Of a DNA stretch of 64,000 bases, positions 42,956-52,319 are shown in pieces; positions within the stretch are counted from its first letter, which is position 1, and each line of letters opens with the position of its first letter. Source of the DNA: Parvularculaceae bacterium. Its GTDB lineage: Bacteria > Pseudomonadota > Alphaproteobacteria > Caulobacterales > Parvularculaceae. Location of the stretch: the NCBI GenBank assembly GCA_013389105.1, contig JACADZ010000022.1:124001-188000 (forward strand). Reading direction: 5' to 3'. Under the pieces are notes generated by a model, which was given only the letters and a program-made list of their open reading frames with translations, was not told the origin of the DNA and did not search any database. Made by a program: the position numbers and the translations under genes.

Positions 42956-45829
42956 ATGAAGCCGTTCGTCGCCTGCGTCGCCGCCGCCGCGGCGCTTCTT
43001 TTCGCCTGCTCCAAGGGCGACAGATTCGCTGACAAAGGAGAGCCGGTGTCCTCAGCACCCGCCAGCGCCGCAACCGGCGTCGCCGTCCAGCCCATGCGGT
43101 TCGCACACCGAAAACTCGCCAACGGGCTCGACGTCTATTCGATGCCCGACCCCTCGACCGCCAACGTGTCGGTGCAAGTCTGGTATCGTGTCGGCTCGAA
43201 GGACGATCCAAAGGGCCGCTCTGGCTTCGCGCATCTCTTTGAACACATCATGTTCAAGGCGACGCGCAACATGCCGAACGAGTTTTTCGATCGGCTGACC
43301 GAGGATGTCGGCGGCTTCAACAACGCGTCGACCTATGACGACTTCACCAATTACTACGAAGTCGTGCCGGCCAACCATCTCGAGCGTATTCTTTGGGCCG
43401 AGGCGGAGCGCATGGGCTCCCTCGTCGTCGACGAGGCGGTGTTCTCCTCGGAGCGGAATGTGGTGAAGGAGGAGCTCCGCCAGCGCGTTCTCGCCGAGCC
43501 CTACGGCCGCCTTTTTTACCTTTACCTCAACCAGGCGAATTTCGCCGTCCACCCCTATGGCCGACCAGGAATCGGATCGATCGAGGATCTCGACGCGGCG
43601 ACGGTCGATGACGTGCGGGCGTTTCATTCGGCCTGGTACAGGCCCGACAACGCCGTCCTTGTAGTGGCCGGGAATTTCGACCAGCAGGAATTCGATCGCT
43701 GGGTCGACAAGTATTTCGGTGCGCTGAGAACGCCGAACCGGCCCATTCAGCGCATCGACGTCAAGGAGCCGCCGCGCGTGGCGAAGACGCTGACGACCTA
43801 TGCGCCGAACGTGCCGCTGCCGGCGGTTGCGGTGTCCTATCCGCTGTTCGCGGCGTCCTCGCCGGATTACCCGGCGCTGCTGGTGCTCGACGCCATCCTC
43901 ACACGCGGGGACTCGTCACGGTTCTATCAGTCGCTCGTCTATAGGCAGCAGATTGCGTCCGAGGCGTTCTCCTTCTCCGAAGCGACCCGTGACCCGAGCA
44001 TCTACACCGTCGCGGTAATTCTTAGCGAAGGCCGGACCGCGGACGAGGGCCTCGCCGCGCTCAAGGCCGAGGTTGCGAAACTGGCGGGCGCCCCGCCGAC
44101 CGAAGCCGAGCTTGAGGAAGCCAAAAACGAACTCGTGACCGCGCGCCTAGAAGAACGCGAGACGGCGTTCGGGCGGGCGTTCGAACTCGCCGATTCGGTG
44201 ATGCGATACGACGATCCTTCGGCCGGCGACCGCATTCTGGCGGCCATCCAGAATACGACCGCAGCCGATGTTCAGCGCGTGGCGAAGACGGTTTTCGACG
44301 ACTCAAAGAGCGTCGCAATCAAATACCTGAACGAAGACATGGCGCCAGCGGGCGCCAAGGGGGACGTCATTGAGACCTCGCCCGCGATCGAGGCCGGCCC
44401 GTTGCCGGTTGCGGCCGCGGACGCGCCCGTGTTCGCGCTGGCGAGCTATAGCGCGCGCGAAGGCCCGCCGCCGCCCGGGCCGCCCGTCAGCCCTCGCATA
44501 CCGGAAACCAGGGAGCGGACGCTCGCCAACGGCCTCCGCGTGATCGTCGCGACGCGGGACGCGCTGCCGCTCGTTAGCGCCAATCTGCGTTTTGGCGCGG
44601 GAAGCGCTTCAGATCCCGGCGATCTCGCCGGCGTCGCCGACCTGACGGCGACCCTCGTCACAAAGGGCACGACGACGCGCAGCGCGACGGACATCGCCCA
44701 ACAGGTCGAACGCCTCGGCGCCTCGCTCTCGGCGAACGCCGGCGCCGACTCGTCGGCCGTGTCCTTGTTTACGCGGGCCGACCGTCGTGACGAAGCCTTC
44801 GCGTTGCTGGCCGACGTGACGCGCAATCCAGTTTTCGACGAAGCGGAACTGGATCGGGAGCGCCAGCAGGCGCTCGACGACCTATCCGTCGCCATGAGCA
44901 ATCCGGGGCAGATCGCCGCGCGGGTCATGACGCGCCTGCTTTACGGCGCGGCGCCCTATGGCGGCGTTGCGACCGAGCGCAGTCTTGAAGCGATCACGAG
45001 AGCGGCCGCTCGCGACTTTCACTTGAAGTACTGGCGCCCCGAGAACGGCGTCCTCGTGATTGCAGGCGCCGTCTCCGCCGACGAGGGGTTCGCGCTCGCC
45101 GAAAAGCATTTCGGCGGCTGGGCTCCGGGCCCCAATCCGCTCGCCGTCGCTTCGACGGCGGCGCCGCCTCCGCCCCCGGCCGAGACCCGCACGGTCGTCG
45201 TAGACCTGCCGGACTCAGGCCAGGCCGCCGTGGCGTTCGGATTGAGGACGCTTGAAAGGACGCATACGGATTATTATCCGGCGCTGCTGGCGACCACCGT
45301 TCTTGGCGGGGGATACTCGGCGCGCCTCAACGCGGAAATCCGCATCAAGCGCGGCCTTTCCTACGGCGCCGGCGCGTCGCTCGCCGCCCGTAAAAATGCG
45401 GCGCCCCTGATTGCGCGAACGCAAACGAAGAACGAGTCGGCGAGCCTCGTCGTCGACCTGATCGCCGCCGAATTCGCGCGCCTCGGCGCTGAGCCCGCCT
45501 CCCCGGCAGAGCTCGCGGCGCGCAAGGCGACGCTCATCGGCGATTTCGGACGCGAGATCGAGACGATTTCCGGTCTCGGCGACGAGATCTCGTCCCTCGC
45601 GCTGTTCAGGCTGCCGCCGGAAAAGCTGAAGTCTTACGCCGCCGACATCGACGGCGTCGGCGCGGACGCAACCATGGCGTCGGCGCGCACCTGGCTCGCG
45701 CCGCAAAAGGCGTCGATCGTCGGCGTCGGCGACGCCTCCGTCTTTTGGGACGAATTCAGCAGGAAACATCCGTCTGCGGAGCGCCTGCCGCTAGAGGCGC
45801 TCGACCTCGACAAGGCGGGGCTGAAGTAG
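42956..45829 (+). CDS. M16-family zinc peptidase lipoprotein
   Basis: A 957-residue insulinase-type peptidase with a lipoprotein signal (KPFVACVAAAAALLFAC, C18). The N-terminal M16 half carries the inverted zinc motif HLFEH (H93, E96, H97) and a later glutamate in ERNVVKEELRQR. The second half repeats the fold (RFGAGSASDPGDLAGVADL) but without the zinc motif, as in other single-chain M16 proteins. It likely degrades peptides in the periplasm. ATG 42956. Confidence 0.9.
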   Translation: MKPFVACVAAAAALLFACSKGDRFADKGEPVSSAPASAATGVAVQPMRFAHRKLANGLDVYSMPDPSTANVSVQVWYRVGSKDDPKGRSGFAHLFEHIMFKATRNMPNEFFDRLTEDVGGFNNASTYDDFTNYYEVVPANHLERILWAEAERMGSLVVDEAVFSSERNVVKEELRQRVLAEPYGRLFYLYLNQANFAVHPYGRPGIGSIEDLDAATVDDVRAFHSAWYRPDNAVLVVAGNFDQQEFDRWVDKYFGALRTPNRPIQRIDVKEPPRVAKTLTTYAPNVPLPAVAVSYPLFAASSPDYPALLVLDAILTRGDSSRFYQSLVYRQQIASEAFSFSEATRDPSIYTVAVILSEGRTADEGLAALKAEVAKLAGAPPTEAELEEAKNELVTARLEERETAFGRAFELADSVMRYDDPSAGDRILAAIQNTTAADVQRVAKTVFDDSKSVAIKYLNEDMAPAGAKGDVIETSPAIEAGPLPVAAADAPVFALASYSAREGPPPPGPPVSPRIPETRERTLANGLRVIVATRDALPLVSANLRFGAGSASDPGDLAGVADLTATLVTKGTTTRSATDIAQQVERLGASLSANAGADSSAVSLFTRADRRDEAFALLADVTRNPVFDEAELDRERQQALDDLSVAMSNPGQIAARVMTRLLYGAAPYGGVATERSLEAITRAAARDFHLKYWRPENGVLVIAGAVSADEGFALAEKHFGGWAPGPNPLAVASTAAPPPPPAETRTVVVDLPDSGQAAVAFGLRTLERTHTDYYPALLATTVLGGGYSARLNAEIRIKRGLSYGAGASLAARKNAAPLIARTQTKNESASLVVDLIAAEFARLGAEPASPAELAARKATLIGDFGREIETISGLGDEISSLALFRLPPEKLKSYAADIDGVGADATMASARTWLAPQKASIVGVGDASVFWDEFSRKHPSAERLPLEALDLDKAGLK

Positions 45830-45844
45830 CCGTCCGCCGCCGGC

Positions 45845-46786
45845 TCAGGCGACGTGGACGGATTTCGGCCAGCGGCGGTGCAACCAGAGCCACTGCTCGG
45901 GTCGAGCCCGCACATAGGATTCGAGGCGCTGATTGATGAGAGTGGTCAGCGCCCGTACGTCCTCGGCGGTTTCGCCGGTCGGCGTAAACGCGATCGGCGG
46001 ATCGACGATTACGCGGAAATGCGCCCCCTTCAGCCTTTCGATCCGGCCAGCGAGGATGGGGGCCCCGAACTTCAAGGAAAGCCGCGCCGCCGCCGGAGCC
46101 GTCATCGCGTCACGGCCCATAAACGGCGCGGCAATGCCGTCGTTAAGCTTCTGATCGACAAGCAGGGCCGGCGAGCGACCGTCGCGCAGCGCTTCGATCA
46201 GCGCGCGGCCGCCTCGCTTGCCCTTGGGGATCTGCAGGCGTCCCATGACGGCGGCGCGAGTGCGAATGACGAATTCGTCGACCAGCGGATTGTTGGCGGC
46301 GCGGTAGATGACGGCGGGTTTAGCGCCCCAGCGATGAAGCAGGATCGCCATGATTTCCCAGTTGGCGAAATGCCCGGAAACGAAGATCGCCGGAGAGCCG
46401 GACCGCACGACTGCGCGGACGTGCTCCGCGCACGCGACGTCGACGCGGCCGTTCTCCTCGCCGGGGCGAAACTTGTCGAGATGGGCCATCTCGGCGGCCG
46501 TGCGCCCGAGATTTTCCCAGACCCCCGCCGCGATCCGTCTGCGCTCAGCGGGGCTCATCTCGGGATATATCATCCTGAGATTGTCGTCAGCGCGCCGATT
46601 GACCGGCAGAAGCGGTCCGACGACGCGCATAAATCCGCCGGCGAGAGCGGAAGCGGCGTCGACGCCGATAAGACGAAAGACGAAAAACAGCACACGGAGC
46701 AGTCCGTACTCGAGCGCGTGCAGAAGGGTCACCGGCTTGTCGCGGCGCGCGGGCAGCGGGAGGTCTTCGGCCGCAGCCTCAGACAT
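45845..46786 (-). CDS. Lipid A acyltransferase (LpxL/HtrB type)
   Basis: Inner-membrane late acyltransferase of 313 residues that adds a secondary acyl chain to Kdo2-lipid IVA. The HX4E catalytic motif is HFANWE, with the family's WENLGRTAAEMAHLDKF and PKGKRGGRAL segments. ATG 46786 overlaps the lpxK stop by 8 bases; the upstream in-frame codon (46822) is TTG. It is last in the DUF374, waaA, lpxK, lpxL-like operon. Confidence 0.9.
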   Translation of the reverse strand: MSEAAAEDLPLPARRDKPVTLLHALEYGLLRVLFFVFRLIGVDAASALAGGFMRVVGPLLPVNRRADDNLRMIYPEMSPAERRRIAAGVWENLGRTAAEMAHLDKFRPGEENGRVDVACAEHVRAVVRSGSPAIFVSGHFANWEIMAILLHRWGAKPAVIYRAANNPLVDEFVIRTRAAVMGRLQIPKGKRGGRALIEALRDGRSPALLVDQKLNDGIAAPFMGRDAMTAPAAARLSLKFGAPILAGRIERLKGAHFRVIVDPPIAFTPTGETAEDVRALTTLINQRLESYVRARPEQWLWLHRRWPKSVHVA

Positions 46787-47771
46787 GGCGCCGGCCGCCG
46801 TAAGCGTGCGCCGCAGCCGCAACGAGCGCCGTGAGCCGCGCCGGATCGTCCACCTTCATGACGACGGGGAAAACTTGCACGCCTTCGCGCAGGTTCTGCG
46901 GCAAACGCGCGAAGTCTTTCGCGGTCGTCAGCAGCGCCGCGGACTTCTCCCGCGCCTCGCGGCGCAGACCGTCGATCTCGGCGCGGGCGTAGACGTGGTG
47001 GTCGGGGAAGCTGCGCTCGCCGACGACGGCGTAATCCGCGCGCTTGAGGGCGGCGAAAAATCTCGCCGGCCTGCCGATACCGCAAAAGGCGACGGCCCGC
47101 GCGCCCGCGCCGGAAATCTGCGGCGCGAGGAACGCCGAAAAAGCGGGTTTGCCTCCGGCGGACGGGACCGCCGCGGCGGAGTCGTCGTCGCTGACCGCGA
47201 CGACGGCGTCGGCGCGGGCGAGCGCTTCGCCGAGCGGCTCGCGATAGGGCCCGGCGGGTAACAGCCGGCCGCCCGCGTCGGCCGCATCGATCAGAAGAAT
47301 TGAGAAGGCCTTTTCGACCGCGGGGTTCTGGAAACCGTCGTCCATGATGACGGCGTCGGCGCCGAGCGACGCGGCGAAGCGGGCCCCCGCCGCTCTATCC
47401 TTCGCGACGACTGTCGGGGCGACGGCGGCAAGGAGCAAGGCCTCGTCCCCCACCGCGGCGGCGGCGTGCGCGACGGGGTCGACGCGCGTCGGACCGGATT
47501 CGCGGCCGCCATAGCCGCGCGTAAGGAAGGCCGGTTGGAACCCATGTGCGGCGAGCAACGGCGCGAGCATCAGAGCGAAGGGCGTCTTGCCGACCCCGCC
47601 CACCGTCGCGTTGCCGATGCAGACGACCGGCGCCGGCGGCCGTTCGGGGCGAGTCGTCGCGCGCTTGAGGCGTCGGCCCGCGTCATAAAGCGCCGACAGC
47701 GGCGACAGCATGAACCCGACGGCCTCAGCGCCTGGCGAGTCGGCGCGCCAGAACCAGGGCTCCTTGATCAT
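46779..47771 (-). CDS. lpxK: Tetraacyldisaccharide 4'-kinase LpxK
   Basis: Membrane-associated kinase of 330 residues that makes lipid IVA. The P-loop-like GNATVGGVGKTP motif, the conserved LTRGYGG, the Asp in IMDDGFQN and the LLTTAKDFARLP segment are present. It is translated from ATG 47771, which overlaps the stop of waaA (47768-47771). Confidence 0.94.
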   Translation of the reverse strand: MIKEPWFWRADSPGAEAVGFMLSPLSALYDAGRRLKRATTRPERPPAPVVCIGNATVGGVGKTPFALMLAPLLAAHGFQPAFLTRGYGGRESGPTRVDPVAHAAAAVGDEALLLAAVAPTVVAKDRAAGARFAASLGADAVIMDDGFQNPAVEKAFSILLIDAADAGGRLLPAGPYREPLGEALARADAVVAVSDDDSAAAVPSAGGKPAFSAFLAPQISGAGARAVAFCGIGRPARFFAALKRADYAVVGERSFPDHHVYARAEIDGLRREAREKSAALLTTAKDFARLPQNLREGVQVFPVVMKVDDPARLTALVAAAAHAYGGRRHV

Positions 47772-49081
47772 GCCGCCCGCGGTTCGGTCGCGAACCGGGC
47801 AAGGACGAGATCGCTGACCTCGATCAACACGCGCTCGGCGCTGGCTTCCGCCGCCTTGCGCGCGGCCGAGGCCATGGCGAGACGGGTTTTTTCGTCGGAT
47901 AGAAGCCGACGCACGGCGGTCGCGAGCTCGCGGTCGTTGCGGACGAGAGCCGCGCCGCCTCCGGCGCGCATTTCGCCATAGGTCTCGACGAAATTGAAGG
48001 TGTAGGGACCATGCAGGATCGCCCCGCCAAGCCGGGCAGGTTCGAGCGGATTGTGACCGCCCTTCGGCGTCAGGCTCCCGCCGACGAAAGAGATGTCGGA
48101 CAGCCGGTAGAACAGTCCGAGCTCGCCGAGGGTGTCGGCGATATAGACGTCGGTTTCGTGGGTGATCGGGTCGCTAGGCGCGCGGCGGCTGGCGTTGAGG
48201 CCGGCGGCGGCGGCGAGTTCGCGGACTTCAACGCCCCTTTCGGGATGGCGCGGCGCGATGATGGTGAGGAGGTCGGGGAACGAGACCTTCAGAGCCTTGT
48301 GGGCCGCGAACACCGCGGGGTCTTCGCCGGGATGCGTCGATGCGGCGAGCCAGATCGGCCGGCCGCCGAGGCTCGCCCTGAGGCCGTCAAGGGCTTCCTT
48401 GGCGGCGGGCAGGGGCGGGGCGGCGTTTTTGAGGTTTCCGAACGTCGCGACGTCCCGGCCCGAAAGCACTTTGAGCCGCTCCGCATTCTGACGATCCTGC
48501 GCAAGCATCAGGTCGAACGCTGACAGCACGTACCGGATGGTTTCGCGCTTTTTCGACCACTCTTCGAACGATTTCGGCGACACGCGCCCGTTGATGAGCG
48601 CCATGAAACCGGCATGTGCGCGCGCCGACAGAATGAGATTCGGCCAGAACTCAGATTCGACGAAAATCGCCGCCTGGGGCCGCCAGTGCGCGAGAAAGCC
48701 CTCGACGAAGCGCGGGTGATCGAGCGGAATGTACTGATGGAACGCGCCTTCCGGCAGGCGTTCGGCCATCAGTCGGGCCGACGTCGTCGTTCCGGTCGTT
48801 ACCAGAAAACTGAGGTCGCAGCGCAGATGCTTGAGGCGGTTCACGAGCGGCAGAACGGAGAGGGACTCGCCGACGCTCGCGCCGTGGATCCAGAAAAGCG
48901 GCCCCTCAGGGCGGGCCATGCCGGGGACGCCGCGACGCTCGCCGATGCGCGCGGGGTCTTCTTTTCCGGCCTTGAGGCGCCTCGCGAGGGCAAGCTCCGC
49001 CACCGGGCCCAAGGCGCGGCTTGCCGTACGGTAGAGGCGCAGGCCCCATGGTTCCGGGGCGGGATGGACGGCGGCGGTCAT
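47768..49081 (-). CDS. waaA: 3-deoxy-D-manno-octulosonic acid transferase WaaA (KdtA)
   Basis: A GT-B glycosyltransferase of 437 residues attaching Kdo to lipid IVA. Expected segments are FWIHGASVGESLSVLPL near the N-terminus, ESEFWPNLIL, and the C-terminal GHNPLEPARLGGAILHGP. ATG 49081; next to the DUF374 acyltransferase (9-base gap) and coupled to lpxK. Confidence 0.94.
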   Translation of the reverse strand: MTAAVHPAPEPWGLRLYRTASRALGPVAELALARRLKAGKEDPARIGERRGVPGMARPEGPLFWIHGASVGESLSVLPLVNRLKHLRCDLSFLVTTGTTTSARLMAERLPEGAFHQYIPLDHPRFVEGFLAHWRPQAAIFVESEFWPNLILSARAHAGFMALINGRVSPKSFEEWSKKRETIRYVLSAFDLMLAQDRQNAERLKVLSGRDVATFGNLKNAAPPLPAAKEALDGLRASLGGRPIWLAASTHPGEDPAVFAAHKALKVSFPDLLTIIAPRHPERGVEVRELAAAAGLNASRRAPSDPITHETDVYIADTLGELGLFYRLSDISFVGGSLTPKGGHNPLEPARLGGAILHGPYTFNFVETYGEMRAGGGAALVRNDRELATAVRRLLSDEKTRLAMASAARKAAEASAERVLIEVSDLVLARFATEPRAA

Positions 49082-49090
49082 TACGGCATC

Positions 49091-49822
49091 CTAACGCATC
49101 GAGTCGCCGTCAGGCGAGCGGCCGACCAGCCGATCGGCGTCATCGGCCGCTTTATTGAGCGCGCCTTCGAGTTGCAAGCGGGCGGCCTCCATCTCCTGAG
49201 GAGAGGCGTCGCGAGCAACCCGAAGCGCCGGCCCGCCCCCGACAAAGGCTCCCTTGGAGAAGGGGGCCGCAAGAAAGAAGCGATCCCATGTTTTGAGGCG
49301 AAAGGCGCGATCGGTCGCAAACGCGCCGGTGATGATCGGCGCTCCTGACAACTGCGCCAGGCGGATGACCCCCGCCTGCGCCCGGCGCGACGGGCCTCTT
49401 GGTCCGTCCGGCGTCACGCCCACGATGCCGCCGGCCTTGAGTGCGCCGATCATCTGCGCAAGAGCGGACGCGCCGCCTTTGTCTTTCTCCTTTTTTTTCG
49501 GATTGGCTGACGAGCCGCGGATGAATTCGATGCCGAATGGAGCAACGCCTCGGGCGATGATCTCCCCGTCCCGGTGGGCGGAGATCAGCATATAGACCTT
49601 TCGGTCGGTCTGGCGCCTGAGGACGGCGCCCATCAGCAGCCTTTGGTGCCAGAAGGCGACTATGAAGCCCTCGCCGGTCGCGAGCGCAGCGTCGATCGGC
49701 TCGCGGCCGACCAGGGTCCAGCTTGAGGTCGCGAAGACAAAGCGGATGTAGAGCGTGATGAACCAGCTCGCGAGGCGGCCGGCGACGTCGCTTTTCAGGA
49801 ATTGCTTCAGCGGGGAGGACAT
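49091..49822 (-). CDS. DUF374 lysophospholipid acyltransferase-like protein
   Basis: A 243-residue protein of the DUF374 (PlsC-related) family, often upstream of waaA in alphaproteobacteria. Recognisable segments include FIVAFWHQRLLMG, ISAHRDGEIIA, GIVGVTPDGPRGPSRRAQAG and APIITGAFATDRAF. Probably an inner-membrane acyltransferase for a lipid A or phospholipid precursor. ATG 49822; divergent from the MsbA-like exporter, so the two share a short promoter region. Confidence 0.9.
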   Translation of the reverse strand: MSSPLKQFLKSDVAGRLASWFITLYIRFVFATSSWTLVGREPIDAALATGEGFIVAFWHQRLLMGAVLRRQTDRKVYMLISAHRDGEIIARGVAPFGIEFIRGSSANPKKKEKDKGGASALAQMIGALKAGGIVGVTPDGPRGPSRRAQAGVIRLAQLSGAPIITGAFATDRAFRLKTWDRFFLAAPFSKGAFVGGGPALRVARDASPQEMEAARLQLEGALNKAADDADRLVGRSPDGDSMR

Positions 49823-49828
49823 TCAGGA

Positions 49829-49905
49829 AGGTTGTCGGTTGCACCTCGCCGGTTGTAGGGACAGCCCGCAATGCGGCGCAACCAGCAGCCTGCCGCCGAC
49901 AACCT
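49829..49905. repeat. 10-bp inverted repeat in the divergent lipid A region
   Basis: AGGTTGTCGG (49829-49838) is inverted as CCGACAACCT (49896-49905), with 57 bases between. It flanks the intergenic region and an early in-frame ATG (49871) of the exporter. It may be an operator or an mRNA hairpin; chance cannot be excluded. Confidence 0.3.
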
Positions 49906-49927
49906 GCGCCCGCGGCCGCAACCTCGA

Positions 49928-51688
49928 ATGAGCGAAACTCCCGCCCCAACTCTGACGCTCGCCGGCCGGCTCTGGCGTGGTTATCTCCAGCGCTACGCCC
50001 CGCAGCTGCTCCTCGCCCTCGCGGCCATGGCGGTTTATGCGGCTTCGGCAAGCCTCATTCCCGCCGGCGTCGAATGGATCAACAAGGCGCTTTCGGGGCA
50101 GGGCGCCCCGATCCCCGGCGACGTGCTCGCCTGGGGGCCGGTCCTCGTCGTCGGTCTCGGACTCGTCAATGCGCTCTCCCAGTATCTGCAGGCCCGGCTC
50201 TCGGCCGCTGCTGCCCTCGCCGCGCTGCGCGACCTTCAAGATGAGATGTTCCGCAAGCTCCTCGTCGTCGACGACGCGCAGTTGCGCGCGCTCGGGCAAG
50301 GCCAGGCCATCGGCAGGCTGACCAACGACGCGACGGTGCTGCGCGAGACGCTGACCCGCGCGACGACCGCGGTCCGGGACGTTCTGACGTTTACCGGCCT
50401 GTGCGCCATGATGATCTGGTACGACTGGGCCCTTTTCGTGATTGTCGCCGCCGTCTATGCGGTCATCGGCTGGCCCGTCGCGCGCATCGGCAGATATCTG
50501 CGCAAGAGCTCGCGCGAGGCGCAGGCGCAGACCGGCGAGATCGCCTCGATCGCCGGCGAGGCGGTCGGCGGCGGCCGGATGATCCGGACCTACCGCCTCG
50601 AAGCCCAGGAGGGCGCGCGCGGCCGCGCCGCCTTTGACCGGCGGCTGAAAGTGCTGCAGCGCATGGCGCATCTTCGCGCGCTGAACGAGCCGTTCATTTT
50701 CTTTGTCGGCTCGGTCGCGCTGGCGATCGTGATCGCCGCCGTCGCGCTGCGCATCGAGGCCGGCGCGCTCGACGCGACGGAATTCATCGCCTTCATCGTC
50801 GCGCTTCTCCTCCTGTCGCAGCCGGCGCGCGGGCTTTCGACGCTGAACGCCGTCATGCAGGAAGGCTTCGGCGCTTTCGAGCGCATGCTCGAAGTCATCG
50901 ACCTGAAGCCGCGCATCGCCGATCGCGCGGACGCCGCGCCGCTCGCGCTGAAAGGCGGCGCTGTTTCTTTTCGCGACGTGCGCTTTTCCTATGGCGACGG
51001 CGTCGCAGCGCTCGACGGATTTTCGCTGGAGGTTCCCGCCGGCGCGACGGTCGCCCTCGTCGGGGAGTCCGGGGCGGGCAAGTCGACCGTGTTCGCGCTG
51101 CTGCCGCGCCTTTACGAGCCGCAATCGGGCGCGATCCTGATCGACGGCGCCGACATCGCCGGCGTCACGCTCGCCTCGTTGCGCGCGGCGATCGCGGTCG
51201 TCAGCCAGGAGACAATTCTCTTCAACGACACGGTCGCGGCCAATATCGGCTTCGGCAAGCCGGGCGCGAGCGACGCCGAGATCGTCCAAGCGGCGACCGC
51301 GGCGGCCGCCGACGATTTCATCCGCGCCCTCCCAAACGGCTACCGGACGTTCGTCGGCGAGGGCGGCCAGAATCTCTCCGGCGGCCAGCGCCAGCGTATC
51401 GCCATCGCCCGCGCGTTCCTGAAAGAGGCGCCGATCCTGCTGCTGGACGAGGCGACGTCCGCGCTCGACGCGGAGTCCGAGTCGCTGGTGCAGGCCGCGC
51501 TGAAGCGCCTCGCCAAGGGGCGCACCACGCTCGTCATCGCGCACCGCCTCTCGACCGTGCGCGAGGCGGATTTGATTGCGGTTGTGGACAAGGGGCGCGT
51601 CGTGGAGACGGGGACACACGCGGCGTTGACGTCGAAATCCGGCGCGTATGCGCGTGTGGTGGAGATGCAGCTACAGCGGACGGCCTAG
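49928..51688 (+). CDS. MsbA-like ABC exporter (lipid A / multidrug type)
   Basis: A half-transporter of 586 residues with a six-helix membrane domain and an ABC domain: Walker A GESGAGKST, Q-loop near VSQETILFND, signature LSGGQRQR, Walker B ILLLDEATSALD and H-loop VIAHRLSTVR. Its location opposite the lipid A genes suggests it flips lipid A-core. I start at ATG 49928 (SETPAPT), nearest to the first helix; ATG 49871 in the same frame adds a Pro/Arg leader. Confidence 0.9.
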   Translation: MSETPAPTLTLAGRLWRGYLQRYAPQLLLALAAMAVYAASASLIPAGVEWINKALSGQGAPIPGDVLAWGPVLVVGLGLVNALSQYLQARLSAAAALAALRDLQDEMFRKLLVVDDAQLRALGQGQAIGRLTNDATVLRETLTRATTAVRDVLTFTGLCAMMIWYDWALFVIVAAVYAVIGWPVARIGRYLRKSSREAQAQTGEIASIAGEAVGGGRMIRTYRLEAQEGARGRAAFDRRLKVLQRMAHLRALNEPFIFFVGSVALAIVIAAVALRIEAGALDATEFIAFIVALLLLSQPARGLSTLNAVMQEGFGAFERMLEVIDLKPRIADRADAAPLALKGGAVSFRDVRFSYGDGVAALDGFSLEVPAGATVALVGESGAGKSTVFALLPRLYEPQSGAILIDGADIAGVTLASLRAAIAVVSQETILFNDTVAANIGFGKPGASDAEIVQAATAAAADDFIRALPNGYRTFVGEGGQNLSGGQRQRIAIARAFLKEAPILLLDEATSALDAESESLVQAALKRLAKGRTTLVIAHRLSTVREADLIAVVDKGRVVETGTHAALTSKSGAYARVVEMQLQRTA

Positions 51689-51737
51689 CGCGTTACACGA
51701 TTACTGTTATCAAAAGCTTTGATGTGCAATAAAACAG

Positions 51738-51743
51738 TTGACA
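51738..51743 (+). promoter_or_regulatory. Possible -35 box of the secreted-protein pair
   Basis: TTGACA precedes an AT-rich stretch with a run of ten T's before the TTG-start gene at 51800. No convincing -10 box is visible at 17-base spacing. The 110-base gap after the exporter holds nothing else I recognise. Confidence 0.25.
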
Positions 51744-51799
51744 TTCTTTTTTTTTGGTAGCGTGAAATTGCCACAGAAATTGGAGTCGATATCCAGAGA

Positions 51800-52279
51800 T
51801 TGTTGCGATATTTTACGACCGTCGCGCTGGTTTCCGCAACGGTTGCAGCCCAGCCGGCGTCAGCCCAAAGCGATCCATGTGAAGGTGTGCCCGGCGACTG
51901 TGTAGGCGTCACCGGCGAGCGAACCAACTGGGGTCTTGATTTCTGGATATTTATCGTTGGCCGTGGCGGAGGCGGCGGCAGCGGGATTGGCCAAGGCGCG
52001 GGGGGAGGCATTTACGTTCCTGCCGATTCGCCCTTTGATCCAATGCCTCCGCCGGCCGGGTATATCAGCATTTCGGCCGTTCCGCCATTTTCGCCGCCGA
52101 CCGGCACTGTAGCCGTCGTTGTCAACGTGCGGCATTGCGTTGACCAAAACGCCGACGGCGTGTCGGATGAGACGATTGAAGGCGGGTTCACGGTTCGCGG
52201 TCGCGACCTGGACTACAACCAGCGACCGGATGTCTGGGACCAGCTTGAGCAGCAAGGGCGCGTTTGGCAGTGCCCATGA
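51800..52279 (+). CDS. Secreted Gly/Pro-rich protein with Ca-binding-like loops
   Basis: A 159-residue exported protein: signal LRYFTTVALVSATVAAQPASA, then a cysteine pair (PCEGVPGDC), a glycine-rich run (RGGGGGSGIGQGAGGG), a Pro-rich stretch and two acidic loops, DQNADGVSDE (115-124) and DLDYNQRPDVWD (136-147) resembling EF-hand or thrombospondin-3 repeats. The last 50 residues hold two further cysteines. TTG 51800 or 51803 starts it; no ATG or GTG precedes it before an in-frame TAG. Its lower G+C and TTG start match the aspartic-protease gene 40 bases downstream. Unknown family. Confidence 0.6.
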   Translation: MLRYFTTVALVSATVAAQPASAQSDPCEGVPGDCVGVTGERTNWGLDFWIFIVGRGGGGGSGIGQGAGGGIYVPADSPFDPMPPPAGYISISAVPPFSPPTGTVAVVVNVRHCVDQNADGVSDETIEGGFTVRGRDLDYNQRPDVWDQLEQQGRVWQCP

Positions 52280-52319
52280 CCGCCCTCTAAGTGCTCATGA
52301 CCGCAAGGAGGAAGCAGCG

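Noticed and set aside
49823-51619. Long open frame on the minus strand inside the MsbA-like gene (about 600 codons)
   Set aside because: It runs antisense to a clear ABC exporter and is Arg/Gly/Asp-rich with no motifs; such frames arise by chance in high-G+C genes.
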